This document shows positions 1 through 6,774 of a stretch of 64,000 nucleotides of DNA, in pieces. The number at the start of each line of letters is the position of its first letter. Position 1 is the first letter of the stretch. Position numbers and translations under genes: made by a program. Source of the stretch: Polaribacter vadi (lineage in GTDB: Bacteria; Bacteroidota; Bacteroidia; Flavobacteriales; Flavobacteriaceae); NCBI RefSeq assembly GCF_018861005.1, contig NZ_JAHKQL010000023.1:31999-95998 (forward strand), given 5' to 3'. The notes beneath the pieces were generated by a model. That model did no database searches and was not told the DNA's origin. It saw only the letters and a program-made list of their open reading frames with translations.

Positions 1-753
1 TGGTCTTTCTGGAAAAAAAGTAATAATGTTAGCTATAAAATAAATTACAAAGTAAAAATGCCAAAAACTAATACTGTTGATTTAGACAATGATTATGGTA
101 GTATTTTTTTAGGTGATTTGTCTGGTAAAGCAAATATAAATTGCGATTATGGTAAAATTATTGTTGGTGAACTATCTGCAAGTAATAACAATATTAATCT
201 AGACTACTGCTCTTCATCTACCATAAGTTACATGAAAAGTGGAAATGTAAATGTTGATTATTCTAAAATTACTATTGATGAAGCTGAAGATTTAAAAGTA
301 AATGAAGATTACTCTACTATTAAATTTGGTAAAGTTAAAGACATCAATTTTAACGCAGATTATGGTTCTGTAACTATTGATGAAGCTGTAAATGTAGATG
401 GTAACTCAGATTATGCAAGTATGCGAATTGGTACTATTTATAAAAATTTAACCATAGAAACTGATTATGGAAGTGTTTCTGTAAAAAGATTGGCAAAAGG
501 TTTTGAAAGTGTAGAAATTGACGGACAATATGCAGGTATTAAAATTGGTGTAGATGAAGATGCTGTTTTCGATTTTGTACTAGACTTACAATATGCTGGT
601 TTTAAATATGATGATGACCAAATTGAGTTTTACAAGAAAATATCTAAATCAACAAAAAAATATTACGAAGGTAAATTTGGTAAAGGAAATTCTGATGCTA
701 GAATAAAAATAAGATCTCAATATGGTGGTGTATCCATCAAAGAAAACTATTAA
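1..753 (+). CDS. Partial DYG-repeat surface/periplasmic protein (5' end outside window)
   Basis: The reading frame is open from base 1, so the start and any signal peptide lie upstream of the window; the ATG at 58 is probably internal. About eleven units of roughly 20 residues repeat, each with a core D-Y-[G/S/A]-x-[I/V], for example NDYGSIFLG, NCDYGKIIVG and NADYGSVTIDE. This pattern suggests a right-handed beta-helix or beta-roll of the DUF4097/adhesin kind. In flavobacteria such a gene often precedes a GIN-domain protein, as it does here 25 bp downstream, and often follows a sigma factor and anti-sigma pair. Exact function is unknown; location in the envelope is inferred. Confidence 0.75.
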   Translation, partial: WSFWKKSNNVSYKINYKVKMPKTNTVDLDNDYGSIFLGDLSGKANINCDYGKIIVGELSASNNNINLDYCSSSTISYMKSGNVNVDYSKITIDEAEDLKVNEDYSTIKFGKVKDINFNADYGSVTIDEAVNVDGNSDYASMRIGTIYKNLTIETDYGSVSVKRLAKGFESVEIDGQYAGIKIGVDEDAVFDFVLDLQYAGFKYDDDQIEFYKKISKSTKKYYEGKFGKGNSDARIKIRSQYGGVSIKENY

Positions 754-778
754 TCAAATCAATTTAAAAAATAAAATT

Positions 779-1513
779 ATGCTTAAAAAAATTACTTTAT
801 TACTATTTACAATTACTTTAAGTTTATCTACCAATGCACAAAGTTGGTGGGGGAGTAATAAAAAAATAAAAGGAAATGGAAATGTTGTTACTGTAAATAG
901 AACAACTTCAGATTACGATGGAATTTCAGTTGGCGGTTCTTTTGATGTTATTCTTGTAGAAGGTAAAGAAGGAAACATAAAAATTGAAGGTGAAGAAAAT
1001 ATTATCCCTTATGTAGAAACAGAAGTAAGTGGAAATACACTTAAAATTAAATATGAAAAAAACATTAATATTAATACTACAAAAAGACTTACTGTAACCG
1101 TAACTTATAGAGATATAGATAAAGTTTCTTTAGGTGGTTCTGGTAATATTTCTAACGAAGGCACTATAAAAGCTAGCGATTTAAAAACTTCTTTAGGTGG
1201 ATCAGGAAACATTACTTTAAAAATAGATGCTGATGAAGTTAGTGCAAACATTGGTGGTTCTGGAAACATTAAATTAGAAGGAATTTCTAATGAATTAAGT
1301 TGCTCAATTGCAGGTTCTGGAAGTATAAAGGCTTATGAATTAAGTACAGATACTTTAAATGCAACAATTGCAGGTTCTGGTTCTATAAGAACTACAGTAA
1401 AAACCAAAATTAAAGCAAAAGTAGTAGGTTCTGGAAGCATTTATTACAAAGGAAATCCTAAATATGTAGATTCTAAATCTGTAGGTTCTGGTGATGTAAT
1501 TGATAGAAATTAA
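779..1513 (+). CDS. GIN domain (DUF2807) secreted protein
   Basis: The start is placed at the ATG at 779 because it opens a clean signal peptide (MLKKITLLLFTITLSLSTNAQ, cleavage after NA-Q); an in-frame ATG at 722 would overlap the previous gene and add a non-signal leader. The mature protein is a putative auto-transporter-like adhesin head domain, the GIN fold. It has a central stretch of GSGxI repeats (GGSGNI, AGSGSI, VGSGSI, VGSGDV), each a turn of a beta-solenoid. The family is common in Bacteroidota envelopes, without a settled role. It is probably cotranscribed with the repeat protein upstream and ends at the hairpin at 1536-1577. Confidence 0.85.
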   Translation: MLKKITLLLFTITLSLSTNAQSWWGSNKKIKGNGNVVTVNRTTSDYDGISVGGSFDVILVEGKEGNIKIEGEENIIPYVETEVSGNTLKIKYEKNININTTKRLTVTVTYRDIDKVSLGGSGNISNEGTIKASDLKTSLGGSGNITLKIDADEVSANIGGSGNIKLEGISNELSCSIAGSGSIKAYELSTDTLNATIAGSGSIRTTVKTKIKAKVVGSGSIYYKGNPKYVDSKSVGSGDVIDRN

Positions 1514-1535
1514 AGAGAAATATCATTTTAATAAT

Positions 1536-1577
1536 AAAAAAGACCTAAAAATGAAAATTCATTTTTGGGTCTTTTTT
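1536..1577. terminator. Bidirectional hairpin terminator
   Basis: AAAAAAGACC and GGTCTTTTTT pair, continuing through a T-G wobble into AAAAATGA/TCATTTTT around a 4-base loop. A-run and T-run flanks allow termination on both strands, which fits the convergent genes ending at 1513 and 1610. Confidence 0.85.
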
Positions 1578-1609
1578 ATTTTATAACTTTAAAAATCAGT
1601 TACTAATTT

Positions 1610-2785
1610 TTAATAGTTTCTGTATTGTTGCGTTTCTTCAAAAACATGTTGTAAAATTCGTTTTTCTACATCATCAAAAACTAAATTTCTACGTTGCATA
1701 ACTACAGTAGCTACTTCGTAAACTTTATTAGTTTTATATTCTGTAAATCCAGATGCACCTCCCCAACTAAAAGATGGTACAAAATTTCTTGGAAAACCAC
1801 TTCCATAAATATTAGCAGAAACACCAACTACAGTTCCTGTATTAAACATTGTATTTATACCACATTTAGAATGATCTCCCATCATTAAACCACAAAATTG
1901 CAATCCGGTTTTTGCAAATCTACCAGTTTCATAATCCCATAATTTCACCTCAGCATAATTATTCTTAAGGTTAGAGTTGTTAGTATCTGCACCTAAATTA
2001 CACCATTCTCCTAAAACTGAGTTTCCTAAAAAGCCATCATGTGCTTTACTAGAATAGCCCATTAAAACTGAGTTATTAACCTCACCTCCTACTTTACAAT
2101 ATGGTCCTAATGTGGTAGCTCCGTAAATTTTAGCACCCAATTTTAAAACGGAATGGTCACACATTGCCAAAGCACCTCTCACAACACAACCTTCCATTAT
2201 TTCTGCATCTTTACCAATATAAATTGGTCCATTAGAAGCATTTAAAATAGCAAAAGATATTTTAGCTCCTTCTTCTATAAAAATATTTTCTTTGTTTACA
2301 CATTGTACAGTATCAGGAATTGGTTGAGACGTTCTGCCTTCTGTAATCAAATCGAAATCTTCTTGAATGGCTTTGTTGTTTAATGAAAAAATATCCCAAG
2401 TATTTTTTATTTGAATAATATCTTCATCAAATTCAATTGCAGTGTATTCTTCGAAATTTACTTCTTCTTGTGTATCCGAAGTAAAAAAAGCAATTACATC
2501 ATCACCTTTAAAAATAGCTTCATTTTCTGATAAATTTTTAACTTTTTCTACCAAACTATTTGTTGGGCAAAAAGAGGCATTTATTAAAATATTCTCTGCC
2601 ATTTCTACCATAGGATATTTCTCTTCTAAATACTCTTCTGTAACTGTAGTTGTAGTTAAGCTTAAATATTTTTCCCATTTTTCTCTAATGGATAAAATTC
2701 CTACTCTTAAGTCTGCAACTGGTTTTGTGTATGTAAATGGTAAAAGGGATTTTCTAACATCTCCATCAAATAAAATATAATTCAT
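1610..2785 (-). CDS. GlmU-like putative sugar nucleotidyltransferase with left-handed beta-helix
   Basis: A 391-residue protein starting at the ATG at 2783-2785; upstream in-frame codons exist, but the family begins MNYILFDGD. The N-terminal part matches the Bacteroidota NTP_transf_4 family, with R-x-LLPFTYTKPVADLRVGIL in place of the usual LAAGxGTRM loop. The C-terminal half has hexapeptide turns of a left-handed beta-helix (acyltransferase-like: IYGATTLGPYCKVGG, NNSVLMGYSSKAHDG). It is annotated in relatives as a GlmU family protein. By homology it may make or acylate an NDP-sugar, but the degenerate nucleotide loop leaves the reaction uncertain. A terminator for the gene upstream (2830-2865) separates it from 2888-3667. 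Confidence 0.8.
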   Translation of the reverse strand: MNYILFDGDVRKSLLPFTYTKPVADLRVGILSIREKWEKYLSLTTTTVTEEYLEEKYPMVEMAENILINASFCPTNSLVEKVKNLSENEAIFKGDDVIAFFTSDTQEEVNFEEYTAIEFDEDIIQIKNTWDIFSLNNKAIQEDFDLITEGRTSQPIPDTVQCVNKENIFIEEGAKISFAILNASNGPIYIGKDAEIMEGCVVRGALAMCDHSVLKLGAKIYGATTLGPYCKVGGEVNNSVLMGYSSKAHDGFLGNSVLGEWCNLGADTNNSNLKNNYAEVKLWDYETGRFAKTGLQFCGLMMGDHSKCGINTMFNTGTVVGVSANIYGSGFPRNFVPSFSWGGASGFTEYKTNKVYEVATVVMQRRNLVFDDVEKRILQHVFEETQQYRNY

Positions 2786-2829
2786 TTCTTGGGTTTTATA
2801 GATAAACGAATTTAGTTTTTTTAAAGCAC

Positions 2830-2865
2830 AAAAAAAAACCGATTGCAATAAATACAACCGGTTTT
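2830..2865 (-). terminator. Rho-independent terminator of the T9SS gene
   Basis: Read on the minus strand, GAAAACCGGTTG pairs with CAATCGGTTTT (one mismatch) and is followed by a run of T. It lies 22 bp past the stop of the gene at 2888-3667. Confidence 0.75.
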
Positions 2866-2887
2866 CATCATTTGAACTGAAAAGATT

Positions 2888-3667
2888 TTACTTTTTTATA
2901 AATTTCTGACTTCCAATTTTATCATCAGAAACCACTTTTAAGATATAAACACCTTTTGATAAATCACTTACGTTAATTTTACTATTTAATTCAGTAACAT
3001 TATGTGTTAAAACTAATTTACCTATATAATTATAAAATTGAACAGATGCTTTACTTGAACCAGAAGGTAATTGAATCGTTACATTTTCTACAGCAGGGTT
3101 TGGATATAAATCAAAGTTTAAACGTTGTGCTTCTTTTATACTTAATGAAGGCGAAGATGTACTTGCTGTTACTACTTGATCTCCCCCATCAAAAGCACTT
3201 CCATTTCCATTAGCTGCATTTACAGCAGTGTAAAATGTTACATTACCTAAATCTGTAGAAGGTGATCTCCAGGTAAAAGACCAATCTCCAGAATTTGATG
3301 GAAAAGTGTGTGTTACTGCTTTATTACTATTTACAGTTCTACTGCCAGAACCTGCAGTAAAAGTACCAATTTTTGCATTCGAATTACTTTCAGCTGTAAG
3401 TTGAAAACCATGAGCAGAAGAATTAGAAGTTGTGTTTACATTTATTGTATAATCTGTATCTAACAAATAACCAGTAACAGGAATATTAGACGTTATTATA
3501 GCAGATGCATTAAAATTACCTCCACTATGACATGCAGCACAAGTTGCACCTCCATCTCCTGGAGAGCCAGATCTAGCATCTGTTCTACCTCCAGAACTAG
3601 ACATTAATAAAAAAGCTGAAACTGGTATTAGTAATAAAAAAAGTTTAAAAATGTAGTGTTTTTTCAT
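2888..3667 (-). CDS. Secreted CxxCH protein with Reeler-like domain and T9SS type A sorting signal
   Basis: 259 residues. A signal peptide or N-terminal membrane segment (residues 5-23) is followed by a CAACH motif at residues 43-47, the classical covalent heme c attachment pattern. Next comes an all-beta domain of the choice-of-anchor V/Reeler-like type (residues ~55-165). The C-terminal ~75 residues (LNFDLYPNPAVENVTIQL... GVYILKVVSDDKIGSQKFIKK) are a typical T9SS type A sorting domain, cleaved on export. It is expected on the cell surface or in the medium. Whether heme is bound is an inference from the motif; a disulphide or metal site is the alternative. Confidence 0.85.
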   Translation of the reverse strand: MKKHYIFKLFLLLIPVSAFLLMSSSGGRTDARSGSPGDGGATCAACHSGGNFNASAIITSNIPVTGYLLDTDYTINVNTTSNSSAHGFQLTAESNSNAKIGTFTAGSGSRTVNSNKAVTHTFPSNSGDWSFTWRSPSTDLGNVTFYTAVNAANGNGSAFDGGDQVVTASTSSPSLSIKEAQRLNFDLYPNPAVENVTIQLPSGSSKASVQFYNYIGKLVLTHNVTELNSKINVSDLSKGVYILKVVSDDKIGSQKFIKK

Positions 3668-3815
3668 TTGTTTTGAATTTAGTTGATTATACTTTTATCG
3701 TTAATTTTAAAACATTTACTAGAAAACAGATTATTGTTAAATAATTAATTCTATTTTCTAAATAACACTGTAAATAAAGCAATTAGACAAATAAAAACAA
3801 ACAAATAGTAGTTAA

Positions 3816-3876
3816 GAGGGAAAAAACAACCTCTAAAAAGGAATATTATTACTTAAAAATATCCTCTTTTTAGAGA
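3816..3876. repeat. Inverted repeat in the 266-bp gap before the thioesterase gene
   Basis: CTCTAAAAAG (3831-3840) pairs with CTTTTTAGAG (3866-3875), extended by an AATATT/AATAT inner stem. GAGG at 3816-3819 could instead pair with CCTC at 3830-3833, so two exclusive folds are possible. It lies between divergently transcribed genes, and no coding potential is seen in 3668-3933. Confidence 0.5.
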
Positions 3877-3906
3877 TATCTAAAAAATACCAAAAAAAAA
3901 GAATTG

Positions 3907-3914
3907 TATTTTTG
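3907..3914 (+). promoter_or_regulatory. -7 promoter element TATTTTTG
   Basis: Matches the Bacteroidota -7 consensus TAnnTTTG, 19 bp before the thioesterase ATG at 3934. No clear TTTG -33 element is seen at the expected spacing. Confidence 0.5.
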
Positions 3915-3933
3915 AAACATAACTTTTAGCAAT

Positions 3934-4476
3934 ATGAAATATAAACACATAAGTGAATCTCAATTAACAATCAATGAGTTAATGCTTCCTTCTCATTCTA
4001 ATTTTAGTGGTAAAATACATGGTGGACATATTTTAAATCTAATGGATCAGATTGCATTTGCTTGTGCATCTAAACATTCTGGCTATTATTGTGTTACAGC
4101 TTCTGTAAACAAAGTAGATTTTTTAAACCCAATAGAAGTTGGTGAATTATTAACCTTAAAAGCTTCTGTAAACTATACAGGAAGAACATCTATGGTAGTT
4201 GGCTTAAGAGTTACATCAGAAAACATTAGAACTGGCGAAATTAAACACTGTAACTCTTCTTATTTTACAATGGTTGCTAAAGATGAAAATGGTAAAAGCG
4301 TTGCTGTACCTGGTATTATTTTAACAACAAAAGATAGTATTAGACGTTTTGCAAGAAGTATTGTTAGGCAACAACAAGGTAAAAAAAGAATTTCTAGATT
4401 TTACGAAGATGCTTTTAAAATAGAAGAATACATACACCTTTTTGAAGGTAGTAATTCTAAAATTGAACTTACTTAA
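3934..4476 (+). CDS. Acyl-CoA thioesterase (hotdog fold, YciA/BFIT type)
   Basis: 180 residues, one hotdog domain spanning residues ~8-125. The motif GKIHGGHILNLMDQIAFACA carries the conserved asparagine/aspartate region of acyl-CoA hydrolases (N/D of LMDQ as likely catalytic acid), followed by VTASVNKVDFLNP, the typical second strand. It should hydrolyse acyl-CoA thioesters in the cytosol, adjusting CoA and fatty-acid pools. The C-terminal tail (RRFARSIVRQQQGKKR) is basic. The stop lies 10 bp before the probable start of the Nudix gene, so the two are likely cotranscribed. Confidence 0.88.
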   Translation: MKYKHISESQLTINELMLPSHSNFSGKIHGGHILNLMDQIAFACASKHSGYYCVTASVNKVDFLNPIEVGELLTLKASVNYTGRTSMVVGLRVTSENIRTGEIKHCNSSYFTMVAKDENGKSVAVPGIILTTKDSIRRFARSIVRQQQGKKRISRFYEDAFKIEEYIHLFEGSNSKIELT

Positions 4477-4486
4477 ACTTTTTTCT

Positions 4487-5041
4487 TTGGATGAATTAAT
4501 AGACATTTTAACTCCTGATGGAAAACCTACAGGAAAAACCGCTTTAAAATCGGAAGCTCATAAAAATGGATGGTTTCATGCAACTGTACATATTTGGTTA
4601 TTTACTTCGGATGAAAAAATATTGCTTCAAAAAAGAGCATTGACTAAAAAAGTATTTCCGGGTTTGTGGGATATTTCTGTTGCAGGACATATTGGTGCTG
4701 GTGAGTCTATTTTATCATCAGCAAAAAGAGAAGTTTTTGAAGAAATTGGACTAGAACTAGATTCAAAAGAGCTTATAAAAATTGGTACACGAATTCATGA
4801 AATTTCGCATCCAAATGGAATTCAAGATAACGAACATCATCATGTTTTTGTTGCAGAATTAAAAGTTCCTGTTTCTGATTTAACCATTCAAGAAGAAGAA
4901 GTTGACGCTATAAAATTGTTTGATTTATCAATATTAAAAGACACAAAAAACCTCGAAAACGTATTACTTTCTCGTTTTCATGATTATTATTGTTCGGTTT
5001 ACGATAAAATTAATAAACAAATACAAAATACTTTATCTTGA
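4487..5041 (+). CDS. Nudix hydrolase, IPP-isomerase-like (YfcD type)
   Basis: The start is taken at the TTG at 4487, giving MDELIDILTPDGKPTGKTA, which matches the family's usual beginning; an in-frame TTG at 4442 would run inside the thioesterase gene. The Nudix box is complete: GHIGAGE-SILSSAK-REVFEEIGLEL. The N-terminal part (HKNGWFHATVHIWL, LLQKRA, PGLWDISVAGH) matches the isopentenyl-diphosphate isomerase-like Nudix group. Its substrate is not fixed by sequence; a nucleoside diphosphate derivative is likely. It is coupled to the upstream thioesterase by a 10-bp gap and ends at a hairpin terminator. Confidence 0.85.
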   Translation: MDELIDILTPDGKPTGKTALKSEAHKNGWFHATVHIWLFTSDEKILLQKRALTKKVFPGLWDISVAGHIGAGESILSSAKREVFEEIGLELDSKELIKIGTRIHEISHPNGIQDNEHHHVFVAELKVPVSDLTIQEEEVDAIKLFDLSILKDTKNLENVLLSRFHDYYCSVYDKINKQIQNTLS

Positions 5042-5069
5042 TTTTGTTGTTGTACTCTTAAAAATACAC

Positions 5070-5115
5070 AAAAAAAAGACCCTAAAAACATTGGTTTCTA
5101 AGGTCTATTTTTTTT
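5070..5115. terminator. Bidirectional hairpin terminator
   Basis: AGACC-(c)-TA-x-AAAC pairs with GTTT-x-TA-x-GGTCT, flanked by an A-run on the left and a T-run on the right. It separates the convergent genes ending at 5041 and 5129. Confidence 0.75.
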
Positions 5116-5128
5116 AAAACTGATTGAT

Positions 5129-5893
5129 TTACTCAGTTGGTTTTGTATAAAATGAATCTGCTAATTTTGCCTGACTTATTAAAGGTAATTTAAAATCAAC
5201 AATTTTTGTTGTTGGTACAAATTTATTTTCTTTATCCTTTTTATACCAAGTAATTTGATTTGGTAAAATAAATCCGCTTACGTTTTCCCAAGAATTGTAT
5301 CTAATATACTTGTAATTATCTGTTGGTGATTTAGACCTAAAAGTTACTGTATAAGCCAACCATTCCATTTTATAGGTTTCTGGGTTGTAATACACAATAT
5401 AATTATCATCTGGAGATGTGCCTACGTTTGCTTTGTAAGAAATTTTATAACCAGGATAACTTGTTTCTTCAAACAGAAAATCGTCTACTTTTTCGTAAAT
5501 AATTCCATCATCTGCCAAGACAAAAGGCATAGCATAAAAGTAAAAATACAAGTTATAATAAAAAGCAGGATCTCTTTTTAAGCTTCCTTTCACCTCTTCT
5601 AAAGACCATATTTCTTTACCATCAAAACCCAAAGAATACTTAGGTGTATTTACAACTATTTTACGAGAATGTAAATCTGATGTATGTACCTCATCTTCTT
5701 TATTAAAAGAAAGTGTTTGTACTTTTCTCCAAGCTTCAATTCCTCCATGAGCTTCAAAAACTTTCCCTAATTCTGTTGGGAAATTTTCTTTTTTATCCTC
5801 AACTTTTTTAACAACTTGTTTAGCATCTTTTTTAGGCTCATTTTTACATGAAACCACAAAAACAATCATCAATAATAAAAGTATTCTTTTCAT
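5129..5893 (-). CDS. DUF6503 family lipoprotein, copy 2
   Basis: 254 residues with a lipobox ending VVSC (Cys16), so it is exported and lipid-anchored. The mature part begins with a lysine-rich linker and continues as a DUF6503 domain (GKVFEAHGGIEAWRKVQTLSF... YFYFYAMPFVLADDGI... SPDDNYIVYYNPETYKMEWLAYT). The fold is probably a LolA/RseB-like half-barrel for hydrophobic ligands; its role is unknown. It is a tandem paralogue of the gene at 5926-6693, more than half identical by eye. A TATATTTG element on the minus strand (5917-5924) gives it a possible promoter of its own. Confidence 0.85.
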   Translation of the reverse strand: MKRILLLLMIVFVVSCKNEPKKDAKQVVKKVEDKKENFPTELGKVFEAHGGIEAWRKVQTLSFNKEDEVHTSDLHSRKIVVNTPKYSLGFDGKEIWSLEEVKGSLKRDPAFYYNLYFYFYAMPFVLADDGIIYEKVDDFLFEETSYPGYKISYKANVGTSPDDNYIVYYNPETYKMEWLAYTVTFRSKSPTDNYKYIRYNSWENVSGFILPNQITWYKKDKENKFVPTTKIVDFKLPLISQAKLADSFYTKPTE

Positions 5894-5916
5894 AATTTAT
5901 ATTAAGATTTTAGTTG

Positions 5917-5924
5917 CAAATATA
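5917..5924 (-). promoter_or_regulatory. -7 promoter element TATATTTG (minus strand)
   Basis: Matches TAnnTTTG and lies 24 bp before the ATG at 5891-5893, in the 32-bp gap behind the paralogue. It suggests the second DUF6503 copy can be transcribed separately. Confidence 0.45.
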
Positions 5925-5925
5925 T

Positions 5926-6693
5926 TTATTTTACTGGCTTTGAAAAAAACGATTCTGTTAAATCATTTTTTCTGAATGTTGCATCTGTAAATACTGTTGC
6001 TGGTCTAGCAGGTTCTGTTGGCACACCATTTTCATCTTTTTTATACCAAGTGATTTCTGATGGTAAAATCAATCCATTTACATCATTCCATTTACCATAT
6101 TTAATAATATTAAATTTATCGCTTGGTTTTTTAGACATAAATGTGGCTGTGTAAGCTAACCATTCCATTTGATGTGTTTCTGGGTTAAAATACAACTTAT
6201 AGTTATCATCAGGAGAGCTACCAATATTTGCCTTAAAAGACATTTTATAACCAGGATATGCTACACCATCAAAAGTTAATGGATCAATTTTTTCATAAGA
6301 AATTCCATCATCAGCTAACACAAAAGGCATAGCATAAAAGTAGAAGAAAAGATTGTGATAAAAAGCAGGATTACCTTTAAAAGTTCCTTTTTCTGTTTCA
6401 TCTAACCACACTTCTTTTCCGTCAAAACCAACAGCGTAGTTTGGCGCATTAATTACATTAATACGAGATTGTAAATCTACAGTATGCACTTCTTCTCCTT
6501 TTTTAAATGATAAAATTTCTGCATTTCTCCAAGCATCAATTCCTCCATGAGCTTTAAAAACTTGTCCTAATTCTTCAGGGAAACTTTCTTTTTTAACCTC
6601 AACTTTTTTAACAACTGCTTTCACTTCATTTTTAGGCTCATTCTTACAAGAAATAGCGATTACAATAATTAACAATAAAAGTACTTTTTTCAT
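5926..6693 (-). CDS. DUF6503 family lipoprotein, copy 1
   Basis: 255 residues with a lipobox ending AISC (Cys16) and the same linker and domain order as its neighbour: ELGQVFKAHGGIDAWRN, GKEVW, YFYFYAMPFVLADDGI, SPDDNYKLYFNPETHQMEWLAYTATF, ILPSEITWYKKD. The two copies are head to tail with 32 bp between them and look like a local duplication. The aromatic patch YFYFYAMPF is kept exactly, suggesting a shared ligand-binding face. Role unknown; outer-membrane or periplasmic lipoprotein by the lipobox. Confidence 0.85.
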   Translation of the reverse strand: MKKVLLLLIIVIAISCKNEPKNEVKAVVKKVEVKKESFPEELGQVFKAHGGIDAWRNAEILSFKKGEEVHTVDLQSRINVINAPNYAVGFDGKEVWLDETEKGTFKGNPAFYHNLFFYFYAMPFVLADDGISYEKIDPLTFDGVAYPGYKMSFKANIGSSPDDNYKLYFNPETHQMEWLAYTATFMSKKPSDKFNIIKYGKWNDVNGLILPSEITWYKKDENGVPTEPARPATVFTDATFRKNDLTESFFSKPVK

Positions 6694-6774
6694 AATTTGA
6701 TTATATATTTAAATTCAATAGTACAAAAGGTCGTTTTTATTGTAAGTCTTTACAAAAAAAGTAAAATTTAAATG

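Noticed and set aside
722..778. Upstream ATG at 722 as start of the GIN-domain gene
   Set aside because: It overlaps the previous gene and would bury the signal peptide; the ATG at 779 gives a normal one.
1694..1888. Open frame antisense to the GlmU-like gene
   Set aside because: Low-complexity Tyr/Ser/Cys composition typical of an antisense shadow; lies wholly inside a well-supported gene.
2786..2857. 24-residue N-terminal extension of the GlmU-like protein
   Set aside because: It would run into the terminator hairpin of the upstream gene, and the family starts at MNYILFDGD.
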